Below, piece by piece: positions 1-11,316 of a stretch of DNA of 64,000 nt. Under the pieces are notes generated by a model. The model had not been told where the DNA came from. It saw nothing but the letters and a program-made list of their open reading frames with translations, and ran no database searches. Numbering within the stretch: position 1 is the stretch's first letter; each line of letters opens with the position of its first letter. The DNA is taken from assembly GCF_000247695.1 (NCBI RefSeq), contig NW_004624848.1, positions 3,794,007-3,858,006 on the forward strand, written 5' to 3'. The DNA comes from Heterocephalus glaber (lineage: Eukaryota; Chordata; Mammalia; Rodentia; Bathyergidae). The translations under genes were made by a program, and so were the position numbers.

Positions 1-958
1 TGCGTCTTCAGATGTGAGGAAACATTCGTTTAAACATGGTTTTCCTCATTAACAATTCACCTGTCTGAATCTTAACGTGAGAGCCGTGTTTTCTGCCCAG
101 AGCAATAGTCATTACATTCAAACTCTCTTTCTGCACTTGCAAGTATTTGCTTTGTAGTGTTGGGACAGTTTTCGGAACTGAGAAGTCTGGTAGCTCCCGA
201 CACGCCTCTGGAGGCTGCTCCTGGCCGCGGGTCGGGAGGTGAAGTGTGTGCAGACTGACCGGAGAGGCTCAAGTGGGAGGCGAGTCGGCCGGAGCCCTCC
301 CTGCGGCTCCTCTCTGCTTCCTTTCTGCAGCTGCTGTCAGCCTCGCTTGCTCGGGCCCGTGGCCCGGCCTCCCTGATAGCAGGCCTGTGTCTGATGCCAG
401 GCTCAGGCCTGAGCCCACTGGGTTCCAACCGCTGCCTCCTATCTCCAGTGCTCGTGTGCATGTTTCATGACGCTTCAGGCTGCACTCAGCGCGCAAGCTC
501 AAGGATGCAGTCGTTAGGGTTCAGCGTGCCAGCCGCAGAGCACTGCGCAAAACCATGTCCTGCCAGAGCTGTTCAGTGCTGCGATCAGAGTGCAGCGTTC
601 TGAGCTGATGCAGTGCTCAGAAAGATCTGTGTCTCCGTGTCGGTGGTCACGGGTACATGGGTAAGAAAATTAGTTTCTTATGCTTGAGACAAAAGAGTGG
701 GTATCAAAAATAGTGATCCTGGCTTTGAGAGAAAACTCGGGTCAGGCAGGGCAGTCAGTGGTTACCAGCCGGCCCCACCCTGAGCTCATGCACAGGGCGC
801 AGAGCTTTGGTGTCCGGAGGGGTGGGAGGGGTGGGCTGGACCGGCACCAGCCCCACTGCCAGTAGGGAGCGGGCCTCGAGGCCATCCCTTAGCGAGGCTG
901 TTGAAACCCTGGAGGAGCAGGGATGGCATCCCAGGAAGCCTTCCGATTTCATTTTAGT

Positions 959-1003
959 CTTTTTCTTGTGGTACTGAGGATTGAACCCAGGGCTGACTTG
1001 CAT
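959..1003 (-). repeat. ID/tRNA-type SINE fragment
   Basis: The stretch ggtactgaggattgaaccc is the reverse complement of a SINE B box and 3' end. Only about 45 bp are present. Confidence 0.55.
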
Positions 1004-1842
1004 TGTGGAATTGAACAAACTGTATAATGTTGCTGATGAGATGTTCTCCGACGTTCTTTGTTCTTTGACGGCCCTGTCGATTTCATGTGGTCCCGTGTCA
1101 TACACAGATAGGTTCAGCGTAAGTTCAGAGCTGACAGAACACTTGGGCTAACTAGTCTTCTTATCACTTACACACTGTTGAAATGTAATGAAAAATCAAT
1201 TTTGGCTTTAATTATTGATGATATTTAGGTACTTATACTGTACATAAATGCATATTCATGTCTACAGAATTCTGTTTGCTTTCTTTATAAGAAACAAATT
1301 GGGTGTGTACTGTGGTCTCTCCTTGCCTGGAAGCCTGGCCGCTGAGCTGACTGCAGTCCTGCCCTGTTCTCTTGGTCAGGGTGGGCTGGTCACTTCCGCC
1401 CCAGCGATGAGCTGTGGTCCTGAGCGGCACTAGCCTCCAGGGTTAGCTGCAGAGCAGCCGAGCGGCTTCCCTGGGGACTGGGGGCCAGGAGGCAGTGCAG
1501 TATTTGGGAGTGTCCTCAAATCTTTGAAGCATTTCAAACACCTTTACTGTGGAATGATACTCAGAGATCCCGTGTGACCTGATTTATCCTTCAGCCTCCA
1601 GTAAGAGGGTTGTCAAAGTGAGTGTCCCACGGCTGTGCAGGTATAGCAGAATTCCAGCAGGTGGCGCTGCCTGCTGTGTTAAGACCCGCGGCGGAATGGA
1701 TTTAAGAGAAGTGAGGAGCTCAGTGTTTATCATAATTAGATATTAAAGAGGTTGGCCTAAAATAGTGGACTGATACGGTCATTTTACTTCTGGGAAAGGA
1801 GAAATAGGAGATATCAAAGAAGAAAAGATTTACAAGCAAGTC

Positions 1843-1933
1843 TTTTTTTTGTTCTTTTTGGTACCAGGGATCGAACTCCGGACCTTGTGCTTGCAAGGCA
1901 GGTAGTAGAACCACTGAGTTAAATCCCTGGCCC
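1843..1933 (-). repeat. tRNA-Ala-like SINE, antisense
   Basis: A full-length antisense copy with poly-T, GGTACC end, B box and A box (ctgagttaaatccctggcc). The direct repeat caagcaagtctttt at 1833-1846 and 1934-1947 is the target-site duplication. Confidence 0.85.
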
Positions 1934-1993
1934 CAAGCAAGTCTTTTGATGGAAGCTCAGAAGAAATTTTTCTTTTTTAAAAAACAGAACAGA

Positions 1994-2076
1994 GGGCCGG
2001 GGATTTAGCTCAGTGGTTCTACTACCTGCTGTGCAAGTGCAAGGACCCGAGTTCGATCCCTGGTACCAAAAAAAAA
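1994..2076 (+). repeat. tRNA-Ala-like SINE
   Basis: A sense copy reading ggggatttagctcagtggtt (A box), gttcgatccctggtacc (B box and end) and an A tail. It lies only ~60 bp from the antisense copy at 1843, giving an inverted pair. Confidence 0.85.
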
Positions 2077-2401
2077 GAACAGAAATAAAGTAATGCAAGA
2101 AAATGAAGTCTTAATATAGATACTCTGAAAAAGAGAGTGAGGCATTGAATGAATTGATGTGGATTCTCAGAGATTCTTGTGAGTGTTTTCTGGTGATTAC
2201 ACTGGGGTTCTCAGAGACAACAGTGGATGATAGGAGCGAGGCACAGCACTCAGAAGAGCACCTGCGGGTCGTGTGTGCAGTGAGGGCTCCCAGACACATC
2301 ACCTGGGTCCCCACGGCCGAGCCTCGTGTGACATCAAGCAGCATACACCTCTGAGGTTAGGACAAGACATCTGTCTCCTTTCCTTTAAAAATAGCTTTCT
2401 T

Positions 2402-2490
2402 GGGGCTGGGGATTTAGCTCAGTGGCGCCACCCCTGCCTCGAAAGCACAAGGTCCTAAGTTTGATTCCCCGTACTGAAAAAAAAAAAAAA
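2402..2490 (+). repeat. tRNA-Ala-like SINE
   Basis: A sense copy with 14-base A tail. The flanking repeat (approximately aaatagctttctt / aaaaagctttctt) is a target-site duplication. Confidence 0.85.
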
Positions 2491-2676
2491 GCTTTCTTAA
2501 ATGTAAAAGTTTTCTGTATGTGTGTTCAATAAAATCAAGATAGAGTTGAAATCACAGGGACATTGTAGTCTGTGAGTGGAGTAAGAAATAGGAAGACCAA
2601 GGGTAGGAGGCAACTGTTTCCAGTTCCACCCAGCATAAGTGAGTGCTGTATCGTAATTTGTAGAAGAGAAAACCAA

Positions 2677-2862
2677 GGCCAGATGTGGTGGTGCCCACCT
2701 GTAATCCCCACAGCTCAGGAGGCTGAGGCAGGAAGACTGCAAGTTCAAGTCCAGCCTGGGCAACTTAGTGAGACTCTGTCTCCAAAATATCCTAAGGCTG
2801 GGAGGACACCTCAGCACTTCCTGGGTTCAATCCCAGTACCGGAGAAACAAAACAAAGCAAAG
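2677..2862 (+). repeat. B1-ID dimeric SINE (B1-dID-like)
   Basis: A B1 left part (cacctgtaatccccacagct, ggaggctgaggcaggaagac, cctgggcaacttagtgagac) is followed by an ID-like right part ending gggttcaatcccagtacc. This dimer is known from several non-murid rodents. Confidence 0.8.
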
Positions 2863-3753
2863 CACCTGGAGGAAGCAGCACCTTCCTGTGTTTGGTAGAG
2901 ACCCGAGGCTGCCTGGCAGGGCTCGTGAGGAAGAGAAGAGGCCTTGCCTGCCCCTGTGTGCCAGGCTAGGCACTTTCCTTTGCAGTGTGGTATGTTCTTT
3001 GCTTTGCTGTTTTTGTAGAACAGAATAAGTTATTTCTTTTGTTTTCGCCCTTGCTGTTAATAGCCATGTGGTAGCGATGCTGGCTTTTTACTGTGGTAAA
3101 GTAAGAGACAAGGTTAAGCCATAATCGTGAGGCCTATCCCTTCAGACAAATTGATGCATGCTCACAGTTTATTGGCTTCATGGGCGTCTTGTCATAGAAG
3201 CGGAGTCTCTCCAAAGAATCTTGCATTTTTTGAGCATTTGACTGTAACAAAAGAAAGGTGAGGCTTTCTACTTGTGGGATTTTCTAGAGAGCTCAGTTGG
3301 TTACAGTGCTTAATCTGAGGATTTAGAGGAGTAATTTCATCTGGTGGTTTGAAGAGCCTGGGAAAGTTAGTCTACCGGTAACGTCTTCCGACCTGTGTCC
3401 GTGTTGAGCAGAACACTGTGTAGGAACCTTGCTTTTGTGGCTTTCTTTCTCATCCGTTGGTATCTGTCAACCAAAACAACAGGCCTGTGTCTGAGTGAAT
3501 AGGTGTTTCACACCCCTTCCAAATGCCACCAGTCTGACATAAAATGATCCAGGAGAAACAGGTGAGGGTCTAACATGAGGATGTGTAAGCTAACTTTGGT
3601 TTTCACTGGAGATTGTTTTCATATTAAGATAGTAATGTGTCATTTTCACGACAGGGAGTCAGAAGAGAATGAGTAAGTGGTAGATACATGTGAGTGTTGA
3701 CTTGAGTGTGACTCGCCGACTCACAGCGACTTCTCAAACTTATTTTCCTCCAG

Positions 3754-3955
3754 GTCAACTGATGAGACATTCAGCTTGGCTGAGGAAACCTGTAGTTCTA
3801 ATCCAGCCATAGTTAGGAGGAAGAAAATTGCCATAAGCATCATCTTTTCCCTCTGTGAGAGAGAAGAAGCCCAGCGGAATTTCCAGGACTTCTTTTTTTC
3901 TCATTTTCCCCTGTTTGAATCTCACATGAACAGGTTGAAGAGTGCAATTGAAAAG
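3754..3955 (+). CDS. FNIP2: FNIP2 exon (probable exon 9): start of the middle FNIP region
   Basis: The exon begins after a pyrimidine-rich acceptor ending in cag at 3751-3753 and ends before the donor gtaata at 3956. The first base completes an arginine codon from the upstream exon; reading then starts [11 protein letters not shown]. The translation contains [11 protein letters not shown], then an [22 protein letters not shown] helix-rich stretch, all near-identical to mammalian FNIP2. In the family this belongs to the folded middle (DENN-module) part that packs against folliculin. The exon ends on a codon boundary. The open frame runs on past the donor into the intron, but the donor and the next exon fix the end. 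Confidence 0.95.
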
Positions 3956-4227
3956 GTAATACGGTTATCATCCAGTGTCCACAGGGACATGGCTGGGGCC
4001 TTTAAAGCCAGTGGAACCCTGGTGTAGGTGTCAAGTCACTTTCCTGAGAAGGCCGTCATCCCTCGAAGTGACAGTGATGGACCCCTAGGGATACTGTGCT
4101 CTGGGAGGGGAGACTGCTGCCTTCCGAGGACTGCTCAGTCGGGCGGTGTTCTGTTGGAGAAGGCCTGTAGGCAAGTTGGGAAGGCGGGGCGTCTGCTCAG
4201 ACCGTGACTTGTACCTCCTTCCCCCAG

Positions 4228-4316
4228 GCCATGGTCTCCTGTAGGAAGATAGCAGAGTCCAGTCTCCGCGTCCAGGTCTATGTCAACCGCCTGATGGAAG
4301 CACTGGGAGAATTCAG
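4228..4316 (+). CDS. FNIP2: FNIP2 exon (probable exon 10)
   Basis: An 89-bp exon, 29 codons plus two bases. The acceptor cccccag ends at 4227 and the donor gtaaag starts at 4317. It encodes [16 protein letters not shown] followed by [13 protein letters not shown], continuing the helical middle region. The last two bases (ag) pair with the first base of the exon at 6659 to give arginine. It is separated from the preceding exon by a short 272-bp intron. It is too short to stand out by open-frame length and is identified by its frame, splice sites and match to the family. Confidence 0.93.
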
Positions 4317-5380
4317 GTAAAGCTCAGAGTTCGGCAGATCCAGCGGGCCTTGATGAGCAGCAACAGGGGTGATGGGAGGATTTGGTGCTGACAGGGTCAG
4401 TCCACACTTCCAGATAGGTCTGCACTGAATGCCCTGAAAAATTAAGTCATCCAGTACGAAGTGCCCTCGCTGCTGCCCACGGACAGAACTCGTACCAGGT
4501 GTGACTTGCAGGTCCTTCCGGTCTCAGTCACGTCATCCTGGCAAAGCCCTAAGGGTCAGCGCGACTGCCTGCATGCACAGAAGCGGACACCCGAGGCGCT
4601 TGTTCCGAATGCCCACGAGGAGCCCGTGTCGCAGTCACAGGTGTTCCTGCACTCTAACGGGCGATTGCCATATTGGCAGTGGTGTCCAGAGTCACGCGCT
4701 GCTGTGGGTGGGATCCCGCCTACCGTGTGAGCTGGCCCCGTGGCACCGCTTCCCAGAGCGTCTCCGAGCGTGGCGTGGGATGCACTCCAGAGCAGGTGCG
4801 CGGGCCGAGCAGAACTTACGCACAGAACCTCAGCTCATCTGTGTGATGCCTAGGGTACCTGCTGTTGAGCTGGGAAGGAGGCCACTGCCCTCTTGGGGTG
4901 CGGTCATATGTAGGGCACTCAGGCAGTGCGTCAGGCATGATTGAGACTTCAGCCACATGCGTGAGGAACGTGCAGCAGCTTGTGTGAGCAGCACTGGGCT
5001 GGCCACTGGCTGCGCTGCGGTTGGACTCAAAGCTGGCTCGTGCCTGTGGCCCCAGCAGCAGTTTGATGACAGTGGTAGTGTTTCAGAGGTCAAGACACTG
5101 AAAGTACAGAACCAGCACAGGGCAAGTAGCACCTCCAGAAGTGGAGACAGCGTGGTGCCAGTATTTAGACACCTCAGTGCCAGGCAGTGTGGGTCGCAGT
5201 GCCATGTAGCCGTAGCTTGGCATTGCTCCCTAACTCCACAGATAGTGTCTTTTTTTGCCAAGGTGGAATTCTGCTGTATCCCAATCCTTTCTGGCTCACA
5301 GTTAGAAAATTCCCATTTAGCTTGATTTGTGAAGAGCGAATGCATATCTCTGAATTTATAAGAGATGCGTTGGCCTTAAC

Positions 5381-5463
5381 TTTTTTTTTTTGGCACTGAG
5401 AATCGAACTCAGGGCTTGGCACTTGTCAGGCAGGCACTGTGCCGGTGAGCTACATCCCTGGCC
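5381..5463 (-). repeat. tRNA-Ala-like SINE, antisense
   Basis: A poly-T head, then ggcactgagaatcgaactca and a degenerate A-box complement gagctacatccctggcc. Confidence 0.8.
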
Positions 5464-5985
5464 TGATATAATGACTTTCATTCAGTGGAAATCCTAAGTA
5501 CACCGCTGTACTCTTTGGGAGATGCTCAAGTCCCGTAACTAAGAGTAGATCCCCGTGTGCCCACCCGGCATTGAGACCCGAATTGTCACCCTGACCTGCC
5601 GTTGTCTCCAGCCTGTAGCCCAGTGTCTCTAGGGCTTCCTGTGAGAAGTGAGCTTACAGTCTGGTGCAGTGGTGGCGAACCTGTGGCACAGGTGCTCAGC
5701 AGACTGTATCGTTGAAAGCTCAAAGAGGCTCACCATCATTGGTCTGCAGTGTAATAACGGGAGAGCCATTTGTGTAGGTTCTTCCCTCTAAAAAGAATGG
5801 GGTGGTTGGTGTACAGAACCAAAGCATTAACCAGAAATCGGGAGGGTTGGGTTGCCTTTGGCTGTTTCCCATATAACATCTACTTTCTTTCTCTCTGCAT
5901 TTCCTTACTATAAAAATGGTATGTGATGCCACGCAGATACATACAATTTTTATGTTTTATGAGCAGGTCAAAAAAGTAAATTAAA

Positions 5986-6290
5986 GCCAGGTATATTGGC
6001 ACACACCTATAATCTCGACACTCTGAGAGGCTGAAGCAGGAAGATCATAAGTTTGAGCCCAGACTGGGCAATTTAGCATCTTAGCAAGACCCTACCTCAA
6101 AAATTAAAAGGCTGATGGGCTGGGGATTTAGCTCAGTGGTTCCGCGGCCTGCCTCGCAAGTGGAAGGACCCAAGTTCTATCCCCAGTACCAAAAAAAAAT
6201 TAAAGGGTTGAGTGTACAGCCCAGTATAAAGGCCCTGGGTTCAATCCTCAGTACTGCAAAAATAAAAATAAAATAAAATGATAAAATAAA
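5986..6290 (+). repeat. B1-dID-like SINE interrupted by a younger SINE
   Basis: The B1 left monomer (5986-6116) and the ID right part (about 6200-6290, ending gttcaatcctcagtactgc plus A-rich tail) are split by the SINE at 6117-6199. Confidence 0.75.
6117..6199 (+). repeat. tRNA-Ala-like SINE nested in B1-dID
   Basis: gggctggggatttagctcag through ccccagtacc and nine A's. It sits in the A-rich linker of the older dimer, with an imperfect flanking repeat (aaattaaaaggctgat / aaattaaagggttgagt). Confidence 0.85.
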
Positions 6291-6658
6291 TTTAAATGGT
6301 TTTAAATGATTTTTAAATGGTTGTAGGTTCTGACGCAGGGCGTTGTGGAAATACATTGTTCTTTACATTGCTGTCTTGGACCTGGGTTGGCACACCTTTT
6401 CTGTAAGGTTATCTGTCAAAACTACTCACCTTTGACATTGTTCTGCAGCGGCATTCACAGGCAGTGTGAGTGAGCATGTTTGTGTCCCAGGAAGAGATTG
6501 TTCACCATGCCGGTGGCGGTTGGACTTGGCCTGTCGCCACAGTTTACCAGCCTGTCTGTGGATGCTGTAGTGTGCATGGCCTGCTCCTGCACCCTGCTGT
6601 GCCAGACTCACCCAGAATTACATTGTGACAGCGTTGCGGGTCCTCTCTCTTTTCACAG

Positions 6659-6805
6659 GGGGACTATCTGGAATTTATATTCTGTTCCAAGGATAGCTGA
6701 ACCCGTGTGGCTTGCCATGATGTCGAGCACTTTGGAGAAATCCCAGCTCTGCCAGCGCTTTCTCAAGGAGTTTACACTTCTGATAGAACACATCAACAAA
6801 AACCA
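6659..6805 (+). CDS. FNIP2: FNIP2 exon (probable exon 11)
   Basis: A 147-bp exon with acceptor ttttcacag ending at 6658 and donor gtaagc at 6806. It encodes [20 protein letters not shown] and then a stretch ending in [10 protein letters not shown]. The final codon is split: ca here, completed by g at 6895 to give glutamine. Substitutions relative to human FNIP2 appear conservative. The exon belongs to the folded DENN-like middle region. Confidence 0.95.
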
Positions 6806-6894
6806 GTAAGCCCAACTCCCAGAGACTCGCTCCGTGGTCCGTGTGTGCCCCGTCCTGTGACTTACGTGCCTGTGCTTTCTCCTGTTTCTCCCAG

Positions 6895-7064
6895 GTTCTT
6901 TGCTGCCTTACTGACTGCAGTGCTGACCTACCACCTGGCCTGGGTGCCGACTGTCATGCCTGTGGATCACCCCCCCGTCAGAGCCTTCTCCGGGAAGCGC
7001 ACCTCGCAGTCAGTGAACTCTCTGGCCAAGACGCATCCCTATAACCCTCTCTGGGCACAGCTGG
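6895..7064 (+). CDS. FNIP2: FNIP2 exon (probable exon 12)
   Basis: A 170-bp exon with acceptor ctcccag ending at 6894 and donor gtcagt at 7065, a weaker but valid GT donor. It encodes [20 protein letters not shown], then [20 protein letters not shown], ending [10 protein letters not shown]. The final glycine codon is split across the intron (g, then gt at 11317). The upstream intron is only 89 bp (6806-6894), close to the practical minimum for mammalian splicing. Confidence 0.95.
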
Positions 7065-8251
7065 GTCAGTAGCTTATCCGTCGATGGGAAGAATGTAAGG
7101 GGTGAAGTGGGAAACGCCAGGATGTGTGCCCTATACTGCTGTCCAGCCCTGTAATTTGAAGATTGTCAGAGGCCAGTAGAGCCCCTCTGCCCAAAGTGTG
7201 AAGAATCAGAAATGTCTGCAGACGCTGTTAGGTATTCCTGGGGAGGGGAGAGGGCAGCACAGCAAACCTCGGTCGAGAACCCTGCCCTACAAGGGCTCGA
7301 GTGGCGGAAGTAAGGCAGCAGCCAGAAGCCTTCTCTTCTCTGCATTTTCAGTTCGCATTTCCTCACACCCCGTACCTGGGCGTGGGTCGGGATCAGCGCT
7401 CCCGTGTGGTGCTGGCTGTAGAGTCTGTGGCTTGTGAATCGGCTGGGTCACGGGGTTTGTATGGGCCAGCAGTGTGCGCTGGGGCCCCATACTCACCACG
7501 CACACAAGGAACAGGATAGGTGCATTCGTGTGCTTGTCCCAGGCCTGTGCCATTGGTGAGTTGAGTGGCACCAGGCACTCAGCCTTGGGGACTAGCAGTT
7601 CACGGGCGCAGTGGGTCCGCATTCACGTGACTGCAGAACAGCCTGGCTAGCTTGGATGGGGTGTGCGAAGGGTGCCGGGGAGAGAGGGTTAGTGTGGAGG
7701 GAGCAGCCACTCCGCCTCCCTGCATCGCCCTCCCTCCGATCTCCCGCCCTGTCCTGCCCTGCCCTCCCGTGACCCCCGGCCTCGGGGTCTGCACCAGGCC
7801 CTACTGTCCTCCTGTGCCCGCCACATTTGTACTTAGTGCGGAGCTGCTGTGGGAAGTGCTGTGTCACAGACGTCCTGCTGTAGGGGCTCCTAGAGATGGC
7901 AGGAGGGGTGCAGGGCGCCTGCTAAGGAGGGTTTACTTGAGGGAATGCTGAGGTGGCATTTTCCACAAAAGCACAGGCGGCATATTTTAAGAGCAATAAC
8001 AAAACCTGATGCTTTGAGCTGAGCGAGGGTAAGTGCTCTCTACAATACAGTAATGAGGTTCTCACCCTGCCCTGGTACCGCTGTCCTTATTTTGTAACAG
8101 TAAAGGCAGCTTCTGTCCTTCTGTCCTTTGTCATGAGAGGTGTAAGAAAGAAAACAGCCTCCAGTTTGAGGGGTGATAGATGTGTTTTAAGTGAGTTGAC
8201 TAAGACGTTTCTGGATGGTAAGACCATTGTAGTGGAAGCCATTTCTTTTGA

Positions 8252-8323
8252 AGTACTGGGGTTTGAACTTGGGGCCTCAGGCTTGCTGGACAAACACTGA
8301 ACCACCGAGTGCCATCCCCAGCC
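8252..8323 (-). repeat. Diverged tRNA/ID-type SINE, antisense
   Basis: gtactggggtttgaacttgg through ccatccccagcc matches the reverse complement of the ID/tRNA SINE 3' two-thirds with many changes. Confidence 0.65.
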
Positions 8324-8475
8324 GATAGGACCATTTTAATAGGGTCTTCTTTACGCCTTAATGCAGGGTGCAGATAGTCAGCACCAGGCGCAGGAAGAAC
8401 TCCAGAAACATGCCCCGCTTACTTCCTGGGAGGGAGGAGAGTGGAACAATATCCCTCTTAAATGTGGTGGTGTTT

Positions 8476-8583
8476 TCCTTTTTGTGTCTAGCTGAGTTGC
8501 CTAGGCTGGCCTCAAAATTGTGACTCGTGTGCCTCAGCCTCCAAGTTGCTGGGATCACAGCCATGTGCCACCGTGCCTTGCTA
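8476..8583 (-). repeat. B1 SINE, antisense
   Basis: Reverse-complement B1: gttgcctaggctggcctcaa, gtgcctcagcctccaagttg, gctgggatcacagccatgtg. Confidence 0.75.
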
Positions 8584-11316
8584 CCTGTGCAGAATTACGT
8601 CATGGAGAGAAGGGGCTGCATACTGAGAGAGCGGCGTCTGAGGCTGCTGGGTCATCGATTTGAAAACAGTGCTAGTGAAGCAGTGCATTTAATTAGACCA
8701 GTGCACTTAGAATTCGGCAGGCTTCTCATCTAAATCGATCCTGTGTGTTCAGCGTTCAGGGTTCTGGCGGTTCCCATTGGTCCTTTCCCCATAGCACCGT
8801 GGCTCAGGGTCTCTGCCACCTCCCTACTGGGGAGCAGCACCCCTGTGGGGTGGAGCAGCGCCGGAGAAGGGGCAAGGCACAGGACCTCCAGGGCAGGCTG
8901 GCGCCGACCTGGGCAGTGTCTGGGCAGGGTAGCTGGCTTCCTTTGTTTTCACTGAGCGTGGCAAGTCACAGAAACAGGAAGTCGTGTGCTTCTGGGAGTA
9001 CACCCTGACAATGGAGTGATGGTAGTCCAGTTTCCAAAGTAATGGAGCACTTCCATCTTGATTAGTGCAAAGACCCGCCTGGGAGGTGCCATACCCAGGG
9101 GGACAGAAGCCGAAGCAGCTCCCTCGGTGCAGCCCAGGGCTCTGTGCACTGCCGCTGAGGGGCCGGAAGCTGCACAGGTGCAGAGAGCCAGCGGTGTGGG
9201 TGTGGGTGTGGGCGCGGGCGCTGCGCTGCGTCCTGCAGGTGCCTCTGAGCAGATGGGCGGGGCCGCAGCACCGAGGTGCTTCGCCTGAGCCCCAGAGGTC
9301 CCTGCAGAGCTGAGGAGAAGCCACTTTTCTCTTTGAAAGGGCCTGGGAACGACTGACCTAAATAAATAGGAGGAAAAATAAGTCTGAAATGTCTTCATTT
9401 TCCCCCAAGTTTAAATTGCATTATTTTCAGGATGCAGCGAGACTCAGTTAAAAAAAGAAACCAACTCACCATAACTACATTTCAGTAACTCACAAGCCAC
9501 ATTTCACAAGAGAGATTAGAAAACATTTTGAACTAGTGATCATAGAGATGAAGTGGGTCAGAAAGAGCAGGGTGTAAAGCCCTAACCCTCTGCCAGTGTA
9601 CTGTTCAGTAGTGTGGCATTTGTTCACCTTGTCCTGCAGCGTCTTCTTCATTCTGTACTCCTGGAAACAAGGCACCTACTTGACGATTAGTAGTTTCATT
9701 GGCCCAGGACTCAAAAAAATTGCCTTCGAGTTCAGGATCCAGTAAATCCAGTAGAATGTTATGGGTCTGTTATTTTAATGATGTATTATTTTATGAATTT
9801 ATGAAGTGATAGTATTTTTCCACACACATTGTTCTCATTGCTTTCTATAGTTTATTATAAATTTTAATGACCTTGTTTTGCTTTCTTCTTATTATTCCTT
9901 AGTTATTAAAATATATAATACTGAAAGTTATATACATTGTTAAAGAATAATGTTGCCGTGCTCAGTGGCCTTTTCCTTGTTGGTTGTTATACCAGATTTT
10001 GGATGTATAGAGTTGCCTCTTTATTAACATTGAGGGAATTTAACAAAAAGGTCCCATACATTTCTGAAACGACTGTAATACCCTACAGCAATGAGCAGAT
10101 ATAAAAGGAAAGGAACAGAATAAACTCTTGGTCAGGAAAGTTTTCTCAAGCAAAAACTTGTAGTACGTGGCTGCTGTTCTGAGTTGCTCCTTAATTCCAG
10201 GATGCTTTCTCAGTCAGTTGCAGTGGCTCAGGGTTGCAGCCCTGGTGGCCTCTGGTCTGGCCTTTTCCAGGAGGATGCTGTTAGTCCCGCCCTGCCCTTG
10301 GAGGGCCGTCCTGTCCCAGAGCAGGGTGTGCTGCCTCAGGGCTCTCAGTATTGGCACTGCTTGGTGCTTTTTCCACAGCTTTGGCTCAGCCTTCATCTCT
10401 TTAACATTAGTCTGACCTGCTCTAGACCCTTGCTAAGAGTTACCAGGTTCTCACCTCTCCTTTGTAGGGACCTTGTCAGATTTTTATTTCTCCCAGCATT
10501 CTGGTTATTTCTGATGTTTCTGACTCCAGCTTGGTTGTGCAGATATGAGATAAACCCTAACTCTGCACAGAGCCTTCCCCGGCAGGAAAGGCTGGCTCCT
10601 CGCCCGCCGTAATTGTCCGCATTAGCATCGAAGTGTCAAGTGCGTGATGTGGTACTCAAAGTGCTCCTGCAGTTGTGACAAGCAGTAAAGAAGCTGAGCT
10701 TGCTGGGTGATCAGAGCACGCTTCTCTTGGTCTTCTGCCTTTATGTGAAATGTAGAGCCCTGTGGTCCCCAGGCCCATTTGCCACCAACCTGTCAGGGCA
10801 TAACTTAAGAGGACATTTTTCCCCTGTAGAATTTTCATGTGAAGTAGAAGCTTTCAGATTCATTATTCATGACTAAGTGATTGCTGTTCTTGTTAGTAAA
10901 CTGCTGCTGCTGAGGTTGTGTCTGTTTATTGAGAGAATTTGAAGCAGACCACCTTACGAAGTATTTTGAACTGATTCACTGCACATCAATTTTGAAATCC
11001 TTGAATTTGGATTTTGCCACAGGCCCGTTATCCTGGGATTCTCCCAGCAGGTTCTTCTGGTCTCCAAAATGTCTCATTGATCTGGCAGCCTGTCCCGGGA
11101 TCTCACACTCGGCAGCCCCACTCCGGGCTGTACCGGTGGCCCTGCCCTCCCACGGCTCCCCGCACATGGGAGCGACAGTGGGGCTGCTCCTGGACTTTGG
11201 GGTCTGTGGGAGGGACTCGGTTAGGAAGCCAAGCCGCCGGCTTAGCTCTCGGAGGGGCTGCTGTGCCTGTGCGCACTAACCCAGGGGGGTGGGCTTGTGT
11301 ATGCTTTGCTCTCCAG

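Larger units (their letters stand above)
1..3753 (+). other. FNIP2 upstream intron sequence
   Basis: No exon is recognised here. I looked for the expected preceding FNIP2 exon (a short segment ending before STDETF) and did not find it. A GC-richer stretch lies at about 200-560. Repeats are listed separately. Confidence 0.6.
7065..11316 (+). other. FNIP2 intron sequence between the 170-bp and 1333-bp exons
   Basis: Holds two antisense SINEs (8252 and 8476), a GC-richer block at about 8740-9330 with a short GT-rich run near 9195-9215, and an AT-rich stretch 9730-10100. No exon is recognised. Confidence 0.6.

Noticed and set aside
1..3753. Earlier FNIP2 exons
   Set aside because: I looked for the expected preceding coding segment and splice sites and found none; they probably lie upstream of the window.
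11289..11316. Start codon at 11289 of the long frame as a gene start
   Set aside because: The acceptor at 11316 and the match to FNIP2 beginning with DLYGAIG show that the sequence before 11317 is intron.
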